Shown piece after piece: positions 43,218 to 51,508 of a DNA stretch of 64,000 bases. Where the stretch lies: the NCBI GenBank assembly GCA_030690365.1, contig JAUYGX010000117.1, positions 1-64,000 on the forward strand, read 5' to 3'. Below the pieces are notes generated by a model. That model had not been told where the DNA came from. It worked only from the letters and a program-made list of their open reading frames with translations, and did no database searches. The DNA is from Bacteroidales bacterium (GTDB taxonomy: Bacteria > Bacteroidota > Bacteroidia > Bacteroidales > F082). A program made the translations under genes and the position numbers. Positions within the stretch are counted from its first letter, which is position 1; every line of letters begins with the position of its first letter.

Positions 43218-46200
43218 ATGTTTAAGACCTTCTTTTTATCAGAAATAAAATTCTCGCTCCGGCAACCCATGGTGTATATCTTCCTGGTACTGATTGGCTT
43301 GCTGGTGTTTGCCGCCACTGTGAGCGATAATGTACAAATTGGTGGCACGGTAGGAAATGTGTTCCGCAATGCTCCTCATGTGATCACCATGTATACCACC
43401 ATCATGACCATTTTCGGGTTGCTGATGGCCACCGCCTTTTTTAATAATGCGGCCCTTAAAGACTTTGACAACGATTTTAATGAAATCCTTTTTAGTGCTC
43501 CCATCAGCAAGTTTGGCTATTTCTTTGGCCGCTTTTGTGGTGCTTTGTTGTTGTCTACCATTCCCATGCTGGGTGTTTACATCGGGATGATTCTCGGTTC
43601 CATTCTGGGTCCGGCCTTTGGTTGGGTAGATGCCGACCGGTTTGGCCCTTTTTACCCGGAAACGTTCATAAACACCTATTTTCTGTTTGTTCTCCCCAAC
43701 ATGTTTTTCGCCGGTACCATTATTTTTGCCATGGCCAATAAGTGGAAGAATACCGTCATTTCCTTTGTTGGTTCGCTGGTAATTATCATTGGTTACATTA
43801 TTGCCGGCTCGTTGATGTCGGATATCGACAACGAAAGCCTTGCAGCTCTCACCGATACTTTTGGGATCAGGGCCTATTCGGTTTATGCCAAATACTTTAC
43901 TCCCATCGAAAAAAATACCCTGAGTCCGGGATTTACGGGCTTGCTTCTAATCAACCGGGTTATCTGGATTGCAGCGGGTTTGGTTATCCTGATTACCTCA
44001 TACCTGACCTTTTCGTTCAAGGAAAAAAACAAGAAAATAAAGGTTGTCAAAGAGGCGGAAACGCCGAAATACAGGCTGGTAACTTTGCCAAAACTACACA
44101 CGCAGTTTAACCTCATTACCGATTGGTTGCAGTTTAAAAGCTTCTTTTTCACCAACTTTTTGAGCATTGTAAAGAGTGTTACCTTTAAAATTCTCTTTTT
44201 GTTCAGTGCCATTATCCTCATTGCCAATTTGTTTGGAGGCTTTGAGTATTTTGGACTTCAGTCGTATCCGCTTACCTATAAAATGATTGATCTCATCACC
44301 AATGCTTCCGGTATTTTTGTGATCATTATTCTGGTGTTTTTCAGTGGAGAGCTGATCTGGCGCGACCGCGACAGCAAAATAAACGAGGTGGTGGATGCCA
44401 CACCGCACACTTCCTTTATTTCGATGGCTGCCAAAGCCCTTTCGCTGGTGGTGATCACCACATTCATACATTTTTTCTTTATCCTGGTAGGCGTTACCTA
44501 TCAGCTTATCAATGGCTACACACGCATCGAACTCATTGTTTACCTGTTGGATTTTGTCTATACCAGCCTGTTGCTGTACATCATCTGGAGCGGGGTGATG
44601 ATCATGGTTCAAGTGTTGGTAAACAACAAATACATTGGTTATTTCATCTCCATTGCGGTGATTTTTGTGTGGAGTATTGTCCTGAATATCGTTGATGTTC
44701 AAAGCAATATGCTGGCTATTGGCGGACGGCCTTCCCTGGAGTATTCCGATATGAACGGATTTGGCCCTGGATTGACCGGAGCCATGTGGTTCAACACTTA
44801 CTGGTTTTTGTTTTCGTTGTTGTGCCTTTTAATTGCCGGAGCTTTGTGGAACCGGGGAAGCATCAGTTCGTTGATGCAGCGACTTAAGATAGCCCGGAAG
44901 CAGGTTCCTCAGCAATACCGATTGATCATGCTCGTCACTTTGTTCGCCTGGATGGGAGTGGCCGGTTTTGTATATTACAATACCCAGGTGCTCAACACCT
45001 ACAAAACCTCCGATGAACTGGAACAGCTTTCGGCCAGTTTTGAAAAGAAATACAAGAAGTACGAAAAGGTAAATCTTCCCAAAATTACCGATGCCAAATA
45101 CTTTATCGATCTTTTCCCATACAAACGAGATGTACAGGTAAGGGCCGTGTTGCAATATACCAACGAAACCAACTCACCCATCGACTCGCTGCATTACAAT
45201 ATTGACGAGGATTGGAAACCGGAATTCTTTATTCCAAACTCCGATTTGGTATACGAAGACAAAGAACTTGGGTATTTGATTTTTCAGCTTAGAACACCCC
45301 TACAGCCGGGTGATTCGATGGAACTTGAAATTGAAACGAAGTCTGTTTCGCAAGGATTTGAGAATTCGGCTGGAAATACAGGCATCATACACAATGGTAC
45401 TTTTCTGAACAATTTCGAAATCCTTCCGGCACTCGGATACAACGAAAGCATGGAGCTAAGTGATAAAAACACCCGAAAAAAGTATGGTCTCAAACCGAAG
45501 GACCGGATGCCTGAACTGGAAGAAAACTGCACCGAACACTGCATGGCCAACTACCTCACCGATGGACGTTCTGATTTTATCAATGTGGAAACTGTTATTT
45601 CTACCTCAGCCGACCAGATTGCCATTGCTCCCGGCTCCTTGGTCAGGAAATGGGAAGAAAACGGAAGAAACTATTATCACTACAAAGCGGACCATCCATC
45701 GCAAAATTTTTACTCCTTTATTTCGGCCAAATATGAAATAGCCACCCGTAAATGGAACGATGTGGATATTGAAGTGTATTACGATAAAAAACATGGTGTG
45801 AATGTCGAACTGATGCTGGATGCGGTGGAACGATCGTTGACCTACTACACCGAAAACTTTGGACAGTACTACCACCAACAGTGCCGGATTATTGAGTTTC
45901 CACGATACGAAACTTTTGCCCAGGCTTTTCCCGGAACGATGCCCTATTCGGAATCCATCGGTTTTGTGATCAATTTAGAAGATGCCGAAGAAAACAATAT
46001 CGTCGATGCGGTGATTGCACATGAGATGGCCCATCAGTGGTGGGCCCACCAGGTGGTGGGTGCTAACATGCAAGGAGGTACCATGTTAAGTGAAAGTTTC
46101 GCCGAGTATTCTTCGCTGATGACGATGAAGCACCTGACTAACAACCCCATGAAAATGCGTGAGTTCCTTAAATACGATCATGACCGGTATTTAAGGGGCA

Positions 46201-46796
46201 GGAGCGGCGAGGTGGACAAGGAGATGCCTTTGTACAAGGTTGAAAACCAAATGTATATCCACTATGGAAAAGGAAGTGTAATTCTTTATGCGCTACAGGA
46301 TTATATTGGTGAAGACAAGGTAAATACCGCCATGAGGAATTTTCTGGAAGAATTCAAATATCAAAAGCCCCCATATCCGACCTCCCTGGATTTCATGAAA
46401 TACCTGGAGCCTCAGATTCCCGATTCGTTGAATTATTTAATCGACGACTGGTTTAAGGAAATCACCCTGTACGACAACCGCTTAAATGAAGCTTCATACA
46501 AGGAACTTGAAAATGGGAAATATGAGGTAAGGATGAACATTGAATCCTATAAGATTAAAGCCGATACCATTGGGAACGAAACCAGGGTTCCCATCAACGA
46601 CTGGATCGATATCGGTGTTTTTTCGGATAAAGATGAAGAGAACTTGTTATTTGAAAAAAGAGTCAAAATCGATCGCCCTGAGATGAGCTTTTCATTTGTG
46701 GTGGATTCGTTGCCGGCAAAAGCGGCCATCGACCCCCGACACTTGTTAATCGACAGGGTTTACGATGACAATTCAAAAACTTTAGTACTGGAATAG
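43218..46796 (+). CDS. ABC-2 permease fused to M1-family aminopeptidase
   Basis: 1192 residues from ATG 43218 (the longer frame overlaps the ATPase gene). The N-terminal half (about 1-570) has about 12 hydrophobic helices in two ABC-2-type sets (MVYIFLVLIGLLVFAATVSD; FFLVGVTYQLINGY). After a last helix near residue 575 the rest is periplasmic or extracytoplasmic. It contains an M1 peptidase domain with HEMAHQWWAHQVVG (zinc ligands His and His, catalytic Glu) at about residue 935 and the third ligand Glu in MLSESFAEYSSLM. Fusion of transporter and peptidase in one chain is known in Bacteroidota but the substrate is unknown. The two small YIxDIPF genes flank this unit. Confidence 0.92.
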   Translation: MFKTFFLSEIKFSLRQPMVYIFLVLIGLLVFAATVSDNVQIGGTVGNVFRNAPHVITMYTTIMTIFGLLMATAFFNNAALKDFDNDFNEILFSAPISKFGYFFGRFCGALLLSTIPMLGVYIGMILGSILGPAFGWVDADRFGPFYPETFINTYFLFVLPNMFFAGTIIFAMANKWKNTVISFVGSLVIIIGYIIAGSLMSDIDNESLAALTDTFGIRAYSVYAKYFTPIEKNTLSPGFTGLLLINRVIWIAAGLVILITSYLTFSFKEKNKKIKVVKEAETPKYRLVTLPKLHTQFNLITDWLQFKSFFFTNFLSIVKSVTFKILFLFSAIILIANLFGGFEYFGLQSYPLTYKMIDLITNASGIFVIIILVFFSGELIWRDRDSKINEVVDATPHTSFISMAAKALSLVVITTFIHFFFILVGVTYQLINGYTRIELIVYLLDFVYTSLLLYIIWSGVMIMVQVLVNNKYIGYFISIAVIFVWSIVLNIVDVQSNMLAIGGRPSLEYSDMNGFGPGLTGAMWFNTYWFLFSLLCLLIAGALWNRGSISSLMQRLKIARKQVPQQYRLIMLVTLFAWMGVAGFVYYNTQVLNTYKTSDELEQLSASFEKKYKKYEKVNLPKITDAKYFIDLFPYKRDVQVRAVLQYTNETNSPIDSLHYNIDEDWKPEFFIPNSDLVYEDKELGYLIFQLRTPLQPGDSMELEIETKSVSQGFENSAGNTGIIHNGTFLNNFEILPALGYNESMELSDKNTRKKYGLKPKDRMPELEENCTEHCMANYLTDGRSDFINVETVISTSADQIAIAPGSLVRKWEENGRNYYHYKADHPSQNFYSFISAKYEIATRKWNDVDIEVYYDKKHGVNVELMLDAVERSLTYYTENFGQYYHQQCRIIEFPRYETFAQAFPGTMPYSESIGFVINLEDAEENNIVDAVIAHEMAHQWWAHQVVGANMQGGTMLSESFAEYSSLMTMKHLTNNPMKMREFLKYDHDRYLRGRSGEVDKEMPLYKVENQMYIHYGKGSVILYALQDYIGEDKVNTAMRNFLEEFKYQKPPYPTSLDFMKYLEPQIPDSLNYLIDDWFKEITLYDNRLNEASYKELENGKYEVRMNIESYKIKADTIGNETRVPINDWIDIGVFSDKDEENLLFEKRVKIDRPEMSFSFVVDSLPAKAAIDPRHLLIDRVYDDNSKTLVLE

Positions 46797-46802
46797 AGCT
46801 GC

Positions 46803-46841
46803 AAAAATCCTGGTGCAACTACCTGATGCACCAGGATTTTT
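46803..46841 (+). terminator. Terminator of the ABC/M1 operon
   Basis: AAAAATCCTGGTGCA pairs perfectly with TGCACCAGGATTTTT across a 9-nt loop, 7 bp after the stop codon. Confidence 0.85.
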
Positions 46842-46924
46842 CGGGTTAACCGAACCATTTCCCCATTCACCGAACAAGCACCTCCATTGGCCTAAAACCA
46901 GTTTACAAGCGACATTTTTCGAGG

Positions 46925-46932
46925 TAGTTTTG
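46925..46932 (+). promoter_or_regulatory. Promoter -7 element of the second YIxDIPF gene
   Basis: TAGTTTTG, 36 bp before the ATG, in the same duplicated context as 41750-41757. Confidence 0.6.
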
Positions 46933-46967
46933 CTTCATAAACACAGAAACTATAAAAGTTAAATGCC

Positions 46968-47303
46968 ATGAAAACTCTACTTAAATACTCACTCACACTC
47001 GCACTGCTCACCGTTGCTCTTCACCTGAATGCCAGCACACCGCCAACCGTAGCCGCTTTACCCGAAGAAGCCTATATCAACGATATTCCCTTTAGCACCG
47101 AGCTGATTTTTGATAGTCTGTATGATGTTTCGCTAACCGAAACCTACCAGTTGACGGATGAAAATTACATTAGCGATATTCCTTTCAACACTGTAGAAAT
47201 TGCAGCAGATTCAATGGAAATGGAAACTTCGGAATTCACTCTGGACAACGAAACCTACATCGACGATATTCCTTTCTCAACCAAAGACATCGCCAAATTT
47301 TAA
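46968..47303 (+). CDS. Small secreted protein with three YIxDIPF(S/N)T motifs, copy B
   Basis: 111 residues. Signal peptide MKTLLKYSLTLALLTVALHL, cleaved near NAS. Motifs: YINDIPFST (36-44), YISDIPFNT (67-75), YIDDIPFST (97-105). The layout is nearly identical to copy A, including FDS after the first repeat (residues 48-50) and the two-residue extension between motifs two and three. The 123 bp upstream and the terminator are also conserved, so a block of about 510 bp was duplicated. Coding differences are mostly conservative, which suggests selection on both copies. Confidence 0.8.
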   Translation: MKTLLKYSLTLALLTVALHLNASTPPTVAALPEEAYINDIPFSTELIFDSLYDVSLTETYQLTDENYISDIPFNTVEIAADSMEMETSEFTLDNETYIDDIPFSTKDIAKF

Positions 47304-47335
47304 CCTCCAATCTCAACATAGCTCCCATAGTCTTC

Positions 47336-47367
47336 AAAAGCCACCTCACGGGTGGCTTTTGTCGTTT
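47336..47367 (+). terminator. Terminator of copy B
   Basis: AAAAGCCACC pairs with GGTGGCTTTT around TCACG, followed by GTCGTTTT. Confidence 0.7.
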
Positions 47368-47388
47368 TATATCCGAAGAAATGTGGCT

Positions 47389-48447
47389 TTATAACCCAAA
47401 CTTGTGTGTCCACTTGGGGCTTTTTATCGGGAACCGATAACCAATGTACATCCTGAAATAATTGTAAGAAGTAACCGCATAGGCATCTCCCAGGGCATCA
47501 TCAATAAAACCATCCGAAACGAAAAAGATGCCGCCATAAAATCGGTTGCCATTATAACCTGCCGTCAGGCGCGAATACAATGAAATCCCCATTGAATTAT
47601 AAATTCTGGTTTCCTGTTGATTGTAAAAATCAGTAACACCCCGGCTATACAAAAAGCCTTGTATGATGGCCCCGTGTATGTAGAACCGTTTCAGGATTAC
47701 AAAGGTGTGCATGTATCCTCCCGATAGGCCAACCTTAATTGAAGCGCCCTCTTTAAAATTTGGATAAACGTTGTTGGTTAAAAGGGTGTCGTTGAGCATT
47801 AAGGGCTGTGTGGTTGAAATACCCTCCAGGTTGGTCAGAAAACCGAGTACAAACGATCCTGCACTCTTTTTCTGCTGGTCGATTTGCCAAAGTGCCGCCG
47901 TGTTGGAATACTTTTTATGGTTGAAGGTGTAATAAACCGAAAGTGCCAAAGTAACATTACTCAGACTGTCGAAGTGCGGATACCTGGTGTTGTGATTGAA
48001 CCAGTCAGGATCGTAATCTTCGATGTTTTTCAGATAAAACCCGGTGGTCGATCGCACAAAAAAATCCATTCTAAGTCTGCGCCCGGTCAATCCGAAACTG
48101 AATGAAAAGGCATCGCTTTCCCCTTTTTTGGCCGTACGTAACTCTAAGCCGCCAAAGGTTTTGGTATATTCAAAAGTAACCCATTTGTAATCGACGGACA
48201 TCCCAAAACCAAAGGGGTTGTTGGTGGCAAAATTCAGGTCGTAAGTGCTGTTGACATTGGCAAATGTTACACCGGTTTGTTTGTTCACCCCAACAACAGC
48301 AATGTGAACCAAATCGCGGTAGCTTTTGATGTAGTTGGTATCGTACTTTAATGGTTTTACCTGAACAATCGAATCCTTTTCAACTGCCAACAACTGAATG
48401 AATGTGGCGCAACATAATAATACTACCAAAATCAAATTCCGTTTCAT
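47389..48447 (-). CDS. Outer-membrane protein, DUF4421 type
   Basis: 352 residues. The signal peptide ends near residue 21 (TFIQLLAVEK). The early NKQTGVTFANVNSTYDLNF, GFGMSVDYKWVTFEYTKTFGG and DFFVRSTTGFYLKN blocks are recognisable from the DUF4421 family of Bacteroidota outer-membrane proteins. The rest is beta-barrel-like, ending in a FRMYIGYRFPI strand near the C-terminus. Function unknown. It is convergent with copy B of the small secreted protein. Confidence 0.75.
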   Translation of the reverse strand: MKRNLILVVLLCCATFIQLLAVEKDSIVQVKPLKYDTNYIKSYRDLVHIAVVGVNKQTGVTFANVNSTYDLNFATNNPFGFGMSVDYKWVTFEYTKTFGGLELRTAKKGESDAFSFSFGLTGRRLRMDFFVRSTTGFYLKNIEDYDPDWFNHNTRYPHFDSLSNVTLALSVYYTFNHKKYSNTAALWQIDQQKKSAGSFVLGFLTNLEGISTTQPLMLNDTLLTNNVYPNFKEGASIKVGLSGGYMHTFVILKRFYIHGAIIQGFLYSRGVTDFYNQQETRIYNSMGISLYSRLTAGYNGNRFYGGIFFVSDGFIDDALGDAYAVTSYNYFRMYIGYRFPIKSPKWTHKFGL

Positions 48448-48517
48448 ACTAGGACAGGTATAAAAAATCCATATGCAAATATCTTGCTTTTAGTTCAAAA
48501 TCAAAATTAACCCCCAA

Positions 48518-48766
48518 CTAATTTACCAAAGGTATTTTCAGGGCGATATTTTTGGGATCGGTTCTTTCCATGATGTCTTTGACCGGATCCAAGTGAATTA
48601 ATGAAGCCGTCATGACGTAGATTACAGTTGTCAACACATAGAATGCCAGTTGGTTATAATATGTTTTTCGTTTTCCGGCGAGATATTCCCTGAAAACAGA
48701 TCCTGGTTTTGTAATCAAACCGCCTACCGTTTTCACGAAAAGACCTTCGAACGAAAAAGACGAACT
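48518..48766 (-). pseudogene. Fragment of a DUF3667-type membrane protein gene
   Basis: The frame SSFSFEGLFVKTVGGLITKP followed by GSVFREYLAGKRKTYYNQLA and a hydrophobic helix (FYVLTTVIYVMTASLIHL) matches the central signature of DUF3667 proteins (x-KPG-x-x-x-x-EYL-x-GKR-x-x-Y-x-N-x-x-x-F). The usual N-terminal zinc-finger part is missing and an upstream stop (48767-48769) closes the frame, while the 3' part ends early at 48518. No ATG start is available. I call it a decayed gene. The remaining gap to 48990 holds nothing recognised. Confidence 0.6.
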
Positions 48767-48990
48767 TTAAAAAGGGGTATAATACTTCTTTGAAATCAAT
48801 TCCAGATGAACAGCAGTTCAAAACTAATAGGAAAATGGTTTGACTTACAAAATTCAATAATTGTTTTGTAGAATTTTGCATAAAGAGCTAGCTAACCCTT
48901 TTGGAATAAGGGAGCATCAATCACTCAAAAAGCTTGTAAACCCACTTTTGGAACACTTTTCGCGATAGCGTAAAGCGTGCCTTGTATGAA

Positions 48991-51192
48991 TCACACCACC
49001 AGCAACCCGTTTTCCCTTAAAATATCTATCGGCTTTGAATACCAAAATAGCTCGAAGTTCTCAAACTGTTGCTCATAATCTGATTTCATTTGGGCGAAAG
49101 TGAGGATCTCACTTTGATGAATGGATGATTTCTCCAAAAAACAGATAAGCCATTTTGATTGGGCTTCCTCAACTACAATTTCAAACGATTTCTTTTTGCC
49201 ATAAAAAATCATCCGGGCCATATCTCTGGACTGGCCTTTTAACTGTTTTTTAAAAGAAGTTGAAGTGGGTGTTGCACCTAACCAAAGTATTTTAGCCGAA
49301 GGTTTGATTACCACAAATTCATCGTGCGATAAACTGTCTTCAATAAAATGGCTGACGATTTGGGTTTTAGGGATACTAAAATCGAACCATTTTTGCAGGG
49401 GGAGGTCAAACCCAACACCCTGCATAAAGTTATAAATGGATTTCTTCAAACCATAACTGAACCGACTGTGATCAATACCAGTACTGTCGGTAAATTGAAC
49501 ATCGTTGTTGGCAAAACTGATCGCTTTAAAATCGGGAATTATTCCATAATCAGCTGAATGTTGGAACACATGGCTGTGCGCCGTTAGAGCAAACTGATGC
49601 CAGAAACCGGACCGGATGATGCCAAGTTCGAAAAGTTGCCTTACCATCTCCAGGCTGTCCACCGTTTCCTGAATGGTTTGAGTGGGAAAACCATACATCA
49701 GATAGGCATGTACCATTATGCCTGCATGGGTGAAATTTCGTGTAACCTGAGCCACCTGTTCAACGGTTACTCCTTTGTTTATCAATGTCAATAAACGGTC
49801 GGAAGCCACTTCCAAACCACCTGATACGGCAATACAACCCGATGTCCGTAGTAAAATGCATAGATCATGGGTAAAGCTCTTCTCGAACCTGACGTTTGTC
49901 CACCAGCTAACAGTGATTTTTCTTCTGATAATTTCAATGGCCAACGCACGCATGAGGGCTGGAGGAGCCGCCTCATCCACAAAATGAAATCCCTTTTCGC
50001 CGGTTTGTGCGATAATTTGTTCCATGCGGTTCACCAGTAGTTTGGCCGCAATAGGCTCATAGGCTTTGATGTAGTCGAGGGTGATATCACAAAAGGTACA
50101 TTTGGCCCAATAACAACCGTGAGCCATGGTGAGCTTGTTCCATCGGCCATCGCTCCACAGGCTGTGCATGGGATTGGCAATTTCTATTACCGAAACATAC
50201 TGGTTAAGAAACAAATCAGTGTAATCAGGAGTCCCCGGTTGCGACTGTTTGTAATCGGGTTGTAATGATAAATTGTTGTAGTGTACCTTGTCATTTTCGA
50301 GAAGGAAGGTACGCTTGAAGAGGTTGTGATTTGGATTGTCTGACCCGGGATTTAATACGTTAGAGATCAGCAATTCAAGGGGTAATTCTCCATCGTCCAG
50401 GGTGATGTAATCGAAAAATTCAAAAACCCGGATATCGGTAAGTGTGCGCAATTCGGTATTAGGGAAACCTCCTCCCATCACTGTTTTAATATGCGGATAG
50501 TTGGTTTTGATGAATTGCACACACCGAAAAGCTGAGATTAGGTTTCCGGGAAAAGGAACGGAAAAACAGACCAGTCGGGGTTGTACTGTTTGAACACGTT
50601 TTTCGAGAATACTCCATGTAAGTTGCTCAATATAATTGGGTTCCTCTTTAAGATAGGAATAGATTTCGTCGAAGTTGTTGGCGCTTCTTCCCAGACGTTC
50701 TGCATACCGGCTAAACCCAAAATGCCCGTCAACACAATCCACAATAAAGTCCGACAGATCCTCCAGATACAGGGTGGCCAGGTGTTTGGCTTTGTCATGA
50801 AGGCCCATCACTCCAAAGGCCCATTCCATGTCCTCCGAATCATTGAACCGGGAAGCCTGCGGAAGAAATGACCCGGTACAAATTTGTCGGGCAAGCGTTT
50901 GATTATGTCCCTGAAGAAAAGCAATCACACCTTCAAGTGGGTTTAAATATTCGTCATTAAGTGAGTAAATCCTTCTGGAATTTTCCGCAGCGATTTTTTT
51001 GTTCTGAAAGGCCAGATCAAACAGCTGTTCTAGGTTCTTCTTTGAAAAAAGCGCCAGAAAGACCTCCAATCCCAGATCCATTTGAAAAGAGGAAATCTGT
51101 TTTGTATTCAGAAAGCCTTTCAGGTAGGCTGTTGCCGGATATGGGGTGTTGAGCTGTGTGAAAGGTGGGATGATAAGAAGAATATCTTTCAA
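48991..51192 (-). CDS. B12-binding-type radical SAM protein
   Basis: 733 residues from a TTG at 51192 (KDILLIIPPFTQLNTPYPAT). The longer TTG at 51219 overlaps the promoter -7 box and is rejected. An N-terminal cobalamin-binding-like Rossmann region (about 1-270; VMGGGFPNTELRTL) precedes the radical SAM domain. The cluster motif is CYWAKCTFCD (C-x4-C-x2-C), one residue longer than the canonical CxxxCxxC. SAM-side motifs such as GFHFVDEAAPPALM and SGGLEVASDRLL follow, and HAYLMYGFPTQT. The C-terminus is an alpha/beta tail. Substrate unknown; related proteins act on lipids, hopanoids or peptides. Confidence 0.83.
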   Translation of the reverse strand: MKDILLIIPPFTQLNTPYPATAYLKGFLNTKQISSFQMDLGLEVFLALFSKKNLEQLFDLAFQNKKIAAENSRRIYSLNDEYLNPLEGVIAFLQGHNQTLARQICTGSFLPQASRFNDSEDMEWAFGVMGLHDKAKHLATLYLEDLSDFIVDCVDGHFGFSRYAERLGRSANNFDEIYSYLKEEPNYIEQLTWSILEKRVQTVQPRLVCFSVPFPGNLISAFRCVQFIKTNYPHIKTVMGGGFPNTELRTLTDIRVFEFFDYITLDDGELPLELLISNVLNPGSDNPNHNLFKRTFLLENDKVHYNNLSLQPDYKQSQPGTPDYTDLFLNQYVSVIEIANPMHSLWSDGRWNKLTMAHGCYWAKCTFCDITLDYIKAYEPIAAKLLVNRMEQIIAQTGEKGFHFVDEAAPPALMRALAIEIIRRKITVSWWTNVRFEKSFTHDLCILLRTSGCIAVSGGLEVASDRLLTLINKGVTVEQVAQVTRNFTHAGIMVHAYLMYGFPTQTIQETVDSLEMVRQLFELGIIRSGFWHQFALTAHSHVFQHSADYGIIPDFKAISFANNDVQFTDSTGIDHSRFSYGLKKSIYNFMQGVGFDLPLQKWFDFSIPKTQIVSHFIEDSLSHDEFVVIKPSAKILWLGATPTSTSFKKQLKGQSRDMARMIFYGKKKSFEIVVEEAQSKWLICFLEKSSIHQSEILTFAQMKSDYEQQFENFELFWYSKPIDILRENGLLVV

Positions 51193-51216
51193 AGAGGATA
51201 TATTTAAAACTGAATA

Positions 51217-51224
51217 CAAAAGTA
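51217..51224 (-). promoter_or_regulatory. Promoter -7 element for the radical SAM gene
   Basis: TACTTTTG on the minus strand, whose position makes TTG 51192 (leader of about 20 nt) more likely than TTG 51219. Confidence 0.45.
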
Positions 51225-51447
51225 GAATAAGTCGTTGTTAAAGTTTGGATTAACACAATAATAAATATTCTTTTATCGCATGCGATGCTTCTGTATGCAA
51301 AATATCAGGAAACTGAAAAATCCAACTAATAATGGTTGTCGTAAGGATGTACAGGTGGTTGAAAATCACTCCAAATGCATGGAATGTGATCTGGTCCTGC
51401 ATCCTTTCGATAAACAGAACTGTCTTATCTAACAATAGAAAATAAAT

Positions 51448-51455
51448 TACATTTG
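51448..51455 (+). promoter_or_regulatory. Promoter -7 element for the Omp28-like gene
   Basis: TACATTTG, 53 bp before the ATG. The upstream 51225-51447 region holds no supported gene. Confidence 0.45.
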
Positions 51456-51508
51456 CAATCAACTGGACAAATAAAAGGATCCTTTTTACTAATCACAAAA
51501 TTCTATTT

